Below, in pieces: positions 1-5,826 of a DNA stretch of 6,612 bases. The translations under genes and the position numbers were made by a program. Location of the stretch: the NCBI GenBank assembly GCA_011526335.1, contig WTJB01000112.1, positions 1 to 6,612 on the forward strand, in the 5' to 3' direction. The notes beneath the pieces are model-generated. The model did not search any database, had not been told where the DNA came from, and was given only the letters and a program-made list of their open reading frames with translations. The stretch's first letter is position 1, and each line of letters starts with the position of its first letter. Source of the stretch: Candidatus Arcticimaribacter sp. (GTDB lineage Bacteria; Bacteroidota; Bacteroidia; Flavobacteriales; Flavobacteriaceae).

Positions 1-569
1 AATTAGATGCCGATATCGTCTTGCCTCAAAATTATTTTAGTGAATTAGCAAAATGTTTCATGGACAAGAGCGTTGGTATAGCTGGCGGAATGATTACAGA
101 GCAAAAACAAGGGCAATGGGAAATAGATCATCCTATGAATGAAGACCATGTCCGCGGAGCAATCAAAGCGTATAGCAAGGCGTGTTATCAGGCCATAGGA
201 GGGCTTCGACCCATTATGGGGTGGGACACTTTAGACGAGCACCTGGCGCGTTTTTACACCTTTAAGGTAGTGACGCTACCCGACCTTCTAGCCAAACACT
301 ATCGGCCCTTGGGAAGACGCTATGCGGGCCATGCACTACAAAAGCAGGGGCAGGCATTTTATCTTATGCGTTATGGGTTTTTTTTGAGTCTTCTGGCCCT
401 ATTAAAGCACGCTTGGGTAAAACAGTCGATAAGGGCTGCCTTATTGCTATTTCTGGGCTATTTATCTTCCTTTTTTATACGCCCACAGCGAGATGTGACC
501 AAAGCAGAAGGCCGCTTTATTCGAAGGTACCGATATGCGACAATCCTAAGCAAATTGAAAAGCTTTTAA
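1..569 (+). CDS. Glycosyltransferase family 2, C-terminal part (5' end outside window)
   Basis: The reading frame is open from the left edge (first full codon at position 3), so the gene starts upstream and the TTG at 21 is not a true start. The visible protein opens with LDADIVLP, the DxD motif that binds the metal and nucleotide-sugar diphosphate in GT-A glycosyltransferases. The motif GWDTLDE follows at 219-239, in the place of the acceptor/catalytic-base region of family 2 enzymes, and then HYRPLG. The C-terminus has one or two hydrophobic stretches (about 375-415 and 430-475) and a very basic tail, which suggests association with the inner face of the cytoplasmic membrane. The expected role is transfer of a sugar to a lipid-linked or LPS-type glycan; donor and acceptor cannot be read from the sequence. 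It ends 58 bp before purD, which has its own promoter-like box. The N-terminal nucleotide-binding half is missing only because of the window edge. Confidence 0.85.
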   Translation, partial: LDADIVLPQNYFSELAKCFMDKSVGIAGGMITEQKQGQWEIDHPMNEDHVRGAIKAYSKACYQAIGGLRPIMGWDTLDEHLARFYTFKVVTLPDLLAKHYRPLGRRYAGHALQKQGQAFYLMRYGFFLSLLALLKHAWVKQSIRAALLLFLGYLSSFFIRPQRDVTKAEGRFIRRYRYATILSKLKSF

Positions 570-600
570 AAAAGGGCAAAGAGAAGTCAATCCTACTATT

Positions 601-608
601 TATCTTTG
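601..608 (+). promoter_or_regulatory. Bacteroidota -7 promoter box upstream of purD
   Basis: TATCTTTG matches the Bacteroidota -7 consensus TAnnTTTG exactly. It lies 19 bp before the purD ATG, which would give a short leader of roughly 10-15 nt. I see no TTG at the expected 17-23 bp upstream, so the -33 part is weak or absent. It suggests purD is transcribed independently of the glycosyltransferase before it. Confidence 0.55.
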
Positions 609-627
609 CGTCTTTAAACAGCACAGT

Positions 628-1899
628 ATGAATATTCTTGTTTTAGGCGGTGGCGGAAGAGAGCACACCTTTTGTTGGAAAATTGCACAAAGCCCATTAT
701 GTAACAACCTTTATGCAGCACCAGGAAACGCTGGAACCTCTTCAGTAGCGAAAAACCTGCCCCTACAGGTAACCGATTTTGAGGGCATTAAAAAAGCCGT
801 GATAGAACACCAGATAGACATGCTTGTTGTTGGGCCAGAAGATCCTTTGGTTTTGGGCATTCATGACTTTTTTGCTGCCGATGAACAATTAGCCAATCTG
901 ATGGTGATTGGTCCTAAAAAAGCAGCAGCAGAACTGGAGGGAAGCAAAGAGTTTGCCAAGAAATTCATGCAGTCCAATAACATCCCAACAGCGAAATATC
1001 AAAGCTTTGAAGCTCACCAACTAGAAGAAGGACATGCGTTTTTGGAAAAAATGTCTCCTCCTTATGTGCTAAAAGCCGATGGATTGGCCGCCGGCAAAGG
1101 AGTATTGATCCTCTCGGATTTAGAAGAAGCAAAAGAGGAACTCCGAAAAATGTTGGTGGATCAAAAGTTTGGTCAAGCCTCTCAAAAGGTAGTTATTGAA
1201 GAATTTTTAAGCGGTATAGAACTCTCTTGTTTTGTGCTTACCGATGGGGAAAATCATGTTACCTTCCCTATGGCGAAAGATTATAAGCGTATTGGAGAAG
1301 GCGATACAGGACTGAATACCGGCGGGATGGGAGCCATCTCTCCTGTTCCTTTCGTTACCCCAGAATTTGAAGAAAAAATAAGAACACGTATCGTAGAACC
1401 CACCATTAACGGATTCCAAAAAGACGGGCTTCCCTTTCAAGGTTTTGTGTTTATTGGGCTGATCAAAGTAGGGGAAGACCCATACGTAATCGAATACAAT
1501 GTTCGTATGGGAGATCCCGAAACGGAGGTAGTGTTGCCTAGAATAAAAAATGACATGGTTCGTCTTCTAAAAGCGGTAGGCAACAAAACTTTGGATCAAG
1601 AGACCATAGAAATAGATGAGCGATCGGCTACAACCGTTATGGCGGTCTCTGGCGGATACCCTGAAGCTTATGAAAAAGGAAAACCCATAACAGGCTTAGA
1701 TACAGTAGAAAACAGTATCGTATTCCATGCAGGGACCACCCAAAAGGAAGGAAATGTTGTTACTTCTGGGGGGCGCGTATTGGCTGTAACTTCATATGGC
1801 GAAGATCACAAGCAAGCTCTAGCACAGTCGTACCAAGAGTTGGAAAAACTTTCTTTTGAAGGTATATATTACCGAAAAGATCTCGGATTCGATCTATAG
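628..1899 (+). CDS. purD: Phosphoribosylamine-glycine ligase (GAR synthetase)
   Basis: This cytosolic enzyme performs the second step of de novo purine synthesis: it joins glycine to 5-phosphoribosylamine using ATP, giving glycinamide ribonucleotide. The 423-residue length is normal for a stand-alone bacterial PurD. Family signatures appear in order: the N-terminal glycine-rich loop GGGGRE (7-12), GPEDPL (69-74), the ATP-grasp segment VLKADGLAAGKGV (147-159), DYKR and GEGDTGLNTGGMGA (218-236), and the metal-binding EYNVRMGDPETE (289-300), where most family members read E-F-N-V-R-F-G-D-P-E-T. The C-terminal domain contains SGGYP (341-345) and TSGGRVLAVT (379-388). The ATG start places the glycine-rich strand right at the N-terminus, as usual. 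No other purine gene is nearby. The last 6 bases overlap the stop end of the convergent DUF6341 gene. Confidence 0.98.
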   Translation: MNILVLGGGGREHTFCWKIAQSPLCNNLYAAPGNAGTSSVAKNLPLQVTDFEGIKKAVIEHQIDMLVVGPEDPLVLGIHDFFAADEQLANLMVIGPKKAAAELEGSKEFAKKFMQSNNIPTAKYQSFEAHQLEEGHAFLEKMSPPYVLKADGLAAGKGVLILSDLEEAKEELRKMLVDQKFGQASQKVVIEEFLSGIELSCFVLTDGENHVTFPMAKDYKRIGEGDTGLNTGGMGAISPVPFVTPEFEEKIRTRIVEPTINGFQKDGLPFQGFVFIGLIKVGEDPYVIEYNVRMGDPETEVVLPRIKNDMVRLLKAVGNKTLDQETIEIDERSATTVMAVSGGYPEAYEKGKPITGLDTVENSIVFHAGTTQKEGNVVTSGGRVLAVTSYGEDHKQALAQSYQELEKLSFEGIYYRKDLGFDL

Positions 1900-2121
1900 G
1901 AAAGAGTGAGCCGAAGGATCTTTGTTCTCTTCTCCTTTCTGATCATACATTCTCAATTGCTTGATCCAGTAGATCATCGCAACAAATCCGACAAGGGCAA
2001 AAAAGAAATTTACGCCATTGGCAACCCACCAGTTTTCAAGCTCAGTAGCGCGTAGTGCATTGTGGGGTAAGAAAAGAACTTCCTCAAATAACCAGGCAAT
2101 CGCTTCAAAAATTTCTTTCAT
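1894..2121 (-). CDS. DUF6341 small membrane protein, function unknown
   Basis: This 75-residue protein resembles, from memory, the flavobacterial DUF6341 family. Recognisable traits are the N-terminus MKEIFEAIAWLFEEVLF, the central LRATELENWWVANGVN, the YWIKQL motif (51-56) just after the membrane segment, and a polar tail with EEN (64-66) and a final AHSFL. One hydrophobic segment at about residues 34-54 should be a single transmembrane helix; the amphipathic N-terminal stretch (1-20) may lie along the membrane. There is no clear cleavable signal peptide. Some database entries for this family may carry the name uracil phosphoribosyltransferase, probably through neighbouring upp genes; nothing here supports that activity. 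The gene is convergent with purD (6-bp overlap at the stops) and divergent from DUF6427, with a strong promoter-like sequence between. Its recurrence beside DUF6427 and purD hints at a shared envelope role, but no function can be assigned. Confidence 0.85.
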   Translation of the reverse strand: MKEIFEAIAWLFEEVLFLPHNALRATELENWWVANGVNFFFALVGFVAMIYWIKQLRMYDQKGEENKDPSAHSFL

Positions 2122-2138
2122 CTAGAGTAGAGTTTTAA

Positions 2139-2155
2139 TTACCTTGCAAAGGTAA
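2139..2155. promoter_or_regulatory. Perfect 17-bp inverted repeat in the DUF6341/DUF6427 divergent gap
   Basis: TTACCTTGCAAAGGTAA has perfect 7-bp arms (TTACCTT / AAGGTAA) around GCA. It is centred in the 45-bp gap between the two divergent genes. The minus-strand reading contains the -7 box for DUF6341; the plus-strand reading, TTACCTTG, is a near-match for DUF6427, 20 bp before its ATG. It could be overlapping opposed promoters, a repressor site, or both. Confidence 0.5.
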
Positions 2156-2176
2156 AAAAAGCTTCAATGTTTACAA
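2147..2176 (-). promoter_or_regulatory. Promoter of the DUF6341 gene (-33 TTG, -7 TACCTTTG)
   Basis: On the minus strand TACCTTTG (2154 to 2147) matches TAnnTTTG exactly. A TTG at 2176-2174 lies 19 bp upstream, within the 17-23 bp spacing known for Flavobacterium promoters. This is the most complete promoter in the window. Its -33 part lies inside the first codons of DUF6427, so the two opposing genes share control DNA. The expected leader is about 20 nt. Confidence 0.6.
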
Positions 2177-3099
2177 GATTTTTTGGGAAATCCTCTTTTT
2201 TCAGTTACGCCTTGGCTTTGGGCTTATTTGTCGGGGTATATTTTTTTCATATTTACTCCTTTCCCATTGCACCAGAATCAGGGTTCCAAAAAACAGTACA
2301 AACCTTTGCGTTTTTACTTTTGTTGTTGCTTTTCTTGGGCTTAGATTGGATTGTAAGAATCCAGTATTGGAACCAAAAAAGCATTTACCACTTGTTCCTT
2401 TTTTGTCTTCTTTTTTTCCTTTTGCCCCTTTCAAATTTTAAGATTTGGGAACTGATGTCTCTGGTCTTTTTTTGGATTGGGTTTATTCAAATTTTAGGCT
2501 TAGACAAAACCAACAGCTTTGTTAAAAGTGTTTTTAACGGTGCTTTATGGATGACCATAAGCGGCTTGTTTGTCAACGCTTATTTTTTGTTATTTCCTCT
2601 CGTATGGGGGATTTTGTGGTGTTATTCCCGCCTGAACATCCAGTCCTTCCTGATAACGTTATTGCCGGCAATTGCCCTCGGTTTTTTGGGTCAATTGATT
2701 GATGTTTTTATTCCGACACCTTGGCTCAACACGGGGGATCTTTCTCAACTTCAATGGAATATCCCTGCCTTTAGCACCTTTTATGAAACTGTCCTTTTTC
2801 TTGGATTAACGCTTTTTTTTATTGTTGTAAGCATTTATCACTATCGCTCTTTTTCGCATAGAGGGGCCCAATATTTATCCAGTATTTTCAGCTTGTTTTT
2901 GGTCTTTTTTACAAGCCTAGGTTTTGTTCTCTTTTTTCATCTTGAAGAGGGGATGTCGCTTTTACTTTTGGTTTTGACATTTTCAGCCCTTTCAGGCGCT
3001 TATGTAGAAAGCATAAAACGCAAATGGATACGAGAGTTGATTTTATTCTTCTTGTTGGGAATAGTTCTCTTGTTTAGAATGAACCCTATAGGGGGCTAA
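2167..3099 (+). CDS. DUF6427 polytopic membrane protein, function unknown
   Basis: This 310-residue, extremely hydrophobic protein is rich in Phe, Leu and Trp. The opening MFTRFFGKSSFFSYALAL and the overall layout fit the flavobacterial DUF6427 family, recognised from memory. I count about nine to ten likely membrane helices, roughly at residues 11-30, 45-62, 74-90, 92-111, 125-152 (probably two), 160-180, 205-225, 238-258, 262-282 and 289-304. There is a short soluble segment near 185-203 (IPTPWLNTGDLSQLQW) and a basic loop SIKRKW (283-288). No catalytic motif, transporter signature or nucleotide-binding loop is visible. The ATG start is 45 bp from the divergent DUF6341 gene and directly follows the shared inverted repeat. 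Its TAA interlocks with the TAG of the opposite-strand glycosyltransferase. Many in-frame T runs reflect the Phe-rich protein rather than a broken gene; the frame is intact. Confidence 0.85.
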   Translation: MFTRFFGKSSFFSYALALGLFVGVYFFHIYSFPIAPESGFQKTVQTFAFLLLLLLFLGLDWIVRIQYWNQKSIYHLFLFCLLFFLLPLSNFKIWELMSLVFFWIGFIQILGLDKTNSFVKSVFNGALWMTISGLFVNAYFLLFPLVWGILWCYSRLNIQSFLITLLPAIALGFLGQLIDVFIPTPWLNTGDLSQLQWNIPAFSTFYETVLFLGLTLFFIVVSIYHYRSFSHRGAQYLSSIFSLFLVFFTSLGFVLFFHLEEGMSLLLLVLTFSALSGAYVESIKRKWIRELILFFLLGIVLLFRMNPIGG

Positions 3100-3911
3100 T
3101 CTGTAGTTTCTGTAACAATACCAAAAGGGGTACGCGGGGCTTTCTTTGCTTGAGAGGCTCTTCTGATTTTTCTGTTTTCTTCCAATTGGTCGGCTGTGAT
3201 ATACCCTCTTTTGTGATCGAGGTGAATACAAATGGCGGAGTATCGAATTTGTTTTCCTTGACACCCATAATACTCTAGGCGTTCTCCCATCTCTCTATCC
3301 AGTCCTCCCCATTTCATGCGTTCGTCAAAACCGTTGATGGCCAAGATGTCTTTTTTCCAGCCAGAGGCATTGTGTCCATTCCAAGACGGTCGTGTTGGGG
3401 TAAGAGTATTCAAAATCCTAGCGCCAAGCCCACGGCTAATAAGTTTTAGGTTTTTTATACTATGGGGAACGCCATGCTTTAAAAGCCAGCCCAGTTGAAA
3501 ACAGTTTTGCGTAGCGATATCGTCGGCATTGATTTTTTTAGACGTGGACATGGGGAGCTTATAATACCCCCCTGAAAGAAAGGTTTCTGGACGCCGAGCG
3601 TCGTAGTGTATTTGTAAAAAGTCTTCTCTCGGAATGCAGTCCCCATCGCTTATAACAATGTAGTCGGCCTTTGTCTCGACCAAGGCTTTGTTTAAAATTT
3701 TAGTTTTTTGAAATCCATCATCCTCCTGCCAGATATGCCGTAAAGGAAACGGGAGTAGGGGCTGATAGTGCTCGATCAATCTTCGTGTCGCTGGCCCAGA
3801 GCCATCATCTGCAATGATCAATTCGATATCCTGAAAAAGTTGCGCTTTGTAACCCAAAATCACTTTTTCTAACCACTCTTCGGCGTTATAAGTGGTTAGG
3901 ATAACAGACAT
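3096..3911 (-). CDS. Glycosyltransferase family 2 with GT7-like C-terminal motif
   Basis: This 271-residue GT-A glycosyltransferase is probably cytosolic or peripheral to the inner membrane. The N-terminal strand MSVILTTYNAEEWLEK is followed by IIADDGSG (32-39, nucleotide binding), WQEDDGF (61-67), the DGD metal motif in ISDGDCIP (87-94), WNGHN (177-181), NGFDE (193-197) and WGGLDREMGERL (201-212). The last two resemble the galactosyltransferase family 7 C-terminal region, as in the chondroitin-polymerase-N-like subgroup of GT2. A HLDHKR segment (230-235) could complete the metal site. I chose the ATG at 3911 because the beta-strand of the fold begins there; the frame runs open to a TTG at 3950, which would add 13 unremarkable residues. 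Likely role: adding a hexose or N-acetylhexosamine to an LPS core or surface glycan. It stands alone on the minus strand, divergent from Stealth, and its stop overlaps that of DUF6427 by 4 bp. Confidence 0.9.
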   Translation of the reverse strand: MSVILTTYNAEEWLEKVILGYKAQLFQDIELIIADDGSGPATRRLIEHYQPLLPFPLRHIWQEDDGFQKTKILNKALVETKADYIVISDGDCIPREDFLQIHYDARRPETFLSGGYYKLPMSTSKKINADDIATQNCFQLGWLLKHGVPHSIKNLKLISRGLGARILNTLTPTRPSWNGHNASGWKKDILAINGFDERMKWGGLDREMGERLEYYGCQGKQIRYSAICIHLDHKRGYITADQLEENRKIRRASQAKKAPRTPFGIVTETTD

Positions 3912-3979
3912 TTTTGGGACCGTTTTATGAACTTTTGAATGCAATGCCAAAGGAATTTAAGGTTATGAAAAATTAAGCG

Positions 3980-3995
3980 TTACTTTGCAAAGATA
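3980..3995. promoter_or_regulatory. Near-palindromic promoter element between GT2 and Stealth genes
   Basis: TTACTTTGCAAAGATA contains the perfect 10-bp palindrome CTTTGCAAAG. On the minus strand TATCTTTG (3995 to 3988) matches TAnnTTTG exactly and would serve the GT2 gene with a leader of about 70 nt. On the plus strand TTACTTTG (3980-3987) is one mismatch from the box and points to Stealth, 42 bp before its ATG. No TTG lies at -33 spacing on either strand. Fourteen of its 16 bases match the element at 2139-2154. Confidence 0.5.
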
Positions 3996-4000
3996 TTACA

Positions 4001-4033
4001 ATGTTTAGGAGAATAACCTATCTGCTTTTATGA
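4001..4033 (+). other. Possible 10-codon upstream ORF overlapping the Stealth start
   Basis: An ATG at 4001 opens a short frame, MFRRITYLLL, whose TGA overlaps the Stealth ATG as ATGA. That arrangement would permit translational coupling. An AGGAGA stretch (4007-4012) lies inside it, too far (17 bp) from the Stealth ATG to be a normal ribosome binding site. Ten codons open by chance are common, so this is only a possibility. Confidence 0.2.
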
Positions 4034-4986
4034 AAGACAAAACTTCTCTACCAATAGATGCCGTGATTACTTGGGTGGACGGAGCAGATCCAAAGCATAA
4101 AGAAAAAATTGCCCGCTACAGCAAGACCCCAAAGTTTGTTGCAACCAAAGCGTTTGACAAGCGATTTACCAATGTTGAAGAGGTAAAATATGTGGTGCAT
4201 TCTATTTTAAAATACGCCCCCTTTGTCCGCAAAATATTTATTGTAACGGACGAGCAAACCCCCGCTTTTTTGTTAGACAACGATAAGTATCCCTCCGTTG
4301 TACTGGTAGATCACAAAACGATATTTAAAGGCCAAGAGGACTACCTCCCCGTATTTAATTCACGAAGCATAGAGACCAAACTCTACGCCATTCCGGATTT
4401 GGCTGAGCATTTTATCTATTTCAATGACGATATGTTTTTGCTTAACCCCACCACAGTTGAAGACTTTTTTGTGGAAGGACTGCCTGTGGTTCGTGGAAGA
4501 TGGCACGCTTTTAAGGAGGATATTTTTTACAAACGGTTTTTTCGAAAGAAGAAAAGACAAAGTCCAAGTCATATTATTGCCCAAGAAAAAAGCGCTAAAA
4601 TCTTAGGACTAAAACGATATTTTAGATTTCATCACCACCCGCACCCTATGCGAAAATCGATGATTGCGACATTTTTTAAAAACCACCCCAAAATCGAAGC
4701 CGAGAATATTCAATACCGTTTTCGTCATCGAAATCAATTTTTAATTCAAGGACTGTCTTATCACCTCACTTTGGCCACCACAAAAGACGGTCAACATAAG
4801 AACTACCAACTCATCCACCTCAACCCTTACAACAAACCGTTGTTCTGGATCAATTATAAATTGAACGCTTTGGGGAAATCAAAAAGCACCTTGTTTTTAA
4901 ACCTTCAAAATATTGAACAGTGTCCCGAAGAAAAAAAACAATGGATTTTAAGTTGGTTTGAACAAAAATACGCCTTACATTTTTAG
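4030..4986 (+). CDS. Stealth-family sugar-phosphate transferase
   Basis: This 318-residue protein has the conserved regions of the Stealth family, which includes bacterial capsule hexose-1-phosphate transferases and the human GlcNAc-1-phosphotransferase GNPTAB. These enzymes move a sugar-1-phosphate from a nucleotide sugar to a sugar acceptor, forming a phosphodiester. Region 1 is IDAVITWVDGADP (9-21). Region 2 runs from RFTNVEEVKYVVHSI (45-59) through IFIVTDEQTP (69-78) and LPVFNSRSIET (106-116) to IYFNDDMFL (129-137). Region 3 corresponds to RFHHHPHPMRKS (199-210). The region 4 position (about 288-314) is diverged and lacks the usual asparagine-aspartate core. A strongly basic patch KRFFRKKKRQ (168-177) may contact phosphate or membrane lipid. 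No signal peptide or membrane helix is visible, so action in the cytoplasm is expected. FkbM follows 28 bp downstream, probably in the same transcript. The acceptor is unknown; a surface glycan is the likely target. Confidence 0.92.
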   Translation: MKDKTSLPIDAVITWVDGADPKHKEKIARYSKTPKFVATKAFDKRFTNVEEVKYVVHSILKYAPFVRKIFIVTDEQTPAFLLDNDKYPSVVLVDHKTIFKGQEDYLPVFNSRSIETKLYAIPDLAEHFIYFNDDMFLLNPTTVEDFFVEGLPVVRGRWHAFKEDIFYKRFFRKKKRQSPSHIIAQEKSAKILGLKRYFRFHHHPHPMRKSMIATFFKNHPKIEAENIQYRFRHRNQFLIQGLSYHLTLATTKDGQHKNYQLIHLNPYNKPLFWINYKLNALGKSKSTLFLNLQNIEQCPEEKKQWILSWFEQKYALHF

Positions 4987-5014
4987 CCATAAAGCAAGCC
5001 ATAAGACGATATTT

Positions 5015-5767
5015 ATGCAGTACTATTTGAGAAAAAAGTTCTTTAAAGGGATTTTTTTGTTTCACAAATTCTTTACCAAAACCACACGCCCTTTACAAGG
5101 CTTTTACGGGATATTTCTCACACCGGCCTACCAAGACAAAACCTTTGAATACTGTTTTAAAGGCACCTATGGCACACGCTTTAGTCAATGGCTTGCTGAC
5201 CTAAAAGAGGAGATGGTGTTTGTCGATATCGGCGCCAACCAAGGCCTGTACTCTGTTTTGGCAGGAAAAAATCCCGCTGTTAAAAAAGTTTTTTCTTTTG
5301 AACCCAATGACGCAATTCTACCCCTACTTAAAAACAACCTAAAAGTCAATCAGATCGAAAATTACAAAGTCATTCCCGCCGCAATATCGGAGCGCACCGG
5401 AGAATTGACTTTACAAACCTTGGCAGGTCATTCTGGACGAGCCACCTTACGCACCCTTGACCACACCCCCCAGCAGCCTTTAACAACCAAGACCATTCAA
5501 ACACTAAGTTGCCAGGACATTGACAAACACATTTCTGAGGAGCTCCCCAATGGGATAAAAATTGATGTGGAAGGGCATGAAGAGGTTGTGATCCAAGAAC
5601 TGGTAAAGTGTGCCTTTTTTAAGCAGACCCAGTGGATCTTTTGTGAAATAGATGAAAAATGGGTAAGCCCCAAAAAAATATATGACCTCCTAAAAAAAGA
5701 AGGCTTTACCCACTTTGAAAAAATGGGGAACCACCCCACCCATTACGACGTTATGATACGGAGATAA
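5015..5767 (+). CDS. FkbM-family SAM-dependent methyltransferase
   Basis: This is a 250-residue methyltransferase of the FkbM type, which usually O-methylates sugars or other small hydroxyl groups using S-adenosylmethionine. Motif I is FVDIGANQGLYS (69-80). The acidic loop that binds the SAM ribose is FSFEPN (93-98). The family hallmark, IKIDVEGHEEVVIQEL (181-196), follows, then FCEIDEKW (209-216). The basic, aromatic N-terminus (1-35) may dock to the membrane or to the glycan. I chose ATG at 5015, 28 bp after the Stealth stop. The frame is open back to a TTG at 4958, but that start would overlap Stealth by 29 bp and add 19 unconvincing residues. Context among glycan genes suggests methylation of a sugar on LPS or another surface polymer, possibly acting with Stealth; the substrate cannot be read from the sequence. 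Confidence 0.92.
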   Translation: MQYYLRKKFFKGIFLFHKFFTKTTRPLQGFYGIFLTPAYQDKTFEYCFKGTYGTRFSQWLADLKEEMVFVDIGANQGLYSVLAGKNPAVKKVFSFEPNDAILPLLKNNLKVNQIENYKVIPAAISERTGELTLQTLAGHSGRATLRTLDHTPQQPLTTKTIQTLSCQDIDKHISEELPNGIKIDVEGHEEVVIQELVKCAFFKQTQWIFCEIDEKWVSPKKIYDLLKKEGFTHFEKMGNHPTHYDVMIRR

Positions 5768-5802
5768 ACAGCGATCTTTTCTATTCAGACATTTTATTGA
5801 AG

Positions 5803-5810
5803 TATATTTG
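5803..5810 (+). promoter_or_regulatory. -7 promoter box upstream of the DUF4254 gene
   Basis: TATATTTG matches TAnnTTTG exactly and lies 16 bp before the ATG at 5827. No TTG is found at the usual -33 distance, though a TTTT run (5777-5780) is near it. The box lies downstream of the alternative TTG codon at 5797, which argues against that codon as a start. It suggests that DUF4254 and GT9 form their own transcription unit. Confidence 0.55.
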
Positions 5811-5826
5811 TCTCAAAATAGCGCTC

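Noticed and set aside
558..567. AAAAGCTTTT palindrome at the end of the first glycosyltransferase as a terminator
   Set aside because: It is loop-free, AT-only except for the centre, and overlaps the stop codon; too weak to call.
413..631. 72-residue plus-strand frame overlapping the end of the first glycosyltransferase
   Set aside because: It lies in another frame of a well-supported gene and its sequence has no family resemblance; its hydrophobic stretch is a shadow of the glycosyltransferase tail.
1207..1440. 77-residue minus-strand frame inside purD
   Set aside because: It is antisense to the conserved ATP-grasp core of purD, with no start context and a composition expected of a shadow frame.
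2201..2434. Lysine-rich minus-strand frame inside DUF6427
   Set aside because: The lysines are the antisense of the T-rich phenylalanine codons of the membrane protein.
2301..2960. Many T homopolymers in DUF6427 as evidence of decay or phase variation
   Set aside because: The frame stays open over 310 codons and the runs encode Phe and Leu in membrane helices; the longest runs are too short to argue for slippage control.
3084..3093. CCCTATAGGG perfect palindrome near the DUF6427/GT2 convergent stops, as a possible terminator
   Set aside because: There is no loop between the arms and no following T run on either strand; the bases are ordinary codons of DUF6427.
4007..4012. AGGAGA as the Shine-Dalgarno site of the Stealth gene
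   Set aside because: It is 17 bp from the ATG, no in-frame start lies at proper spacing, and Bacteroidota rarely use such sites.
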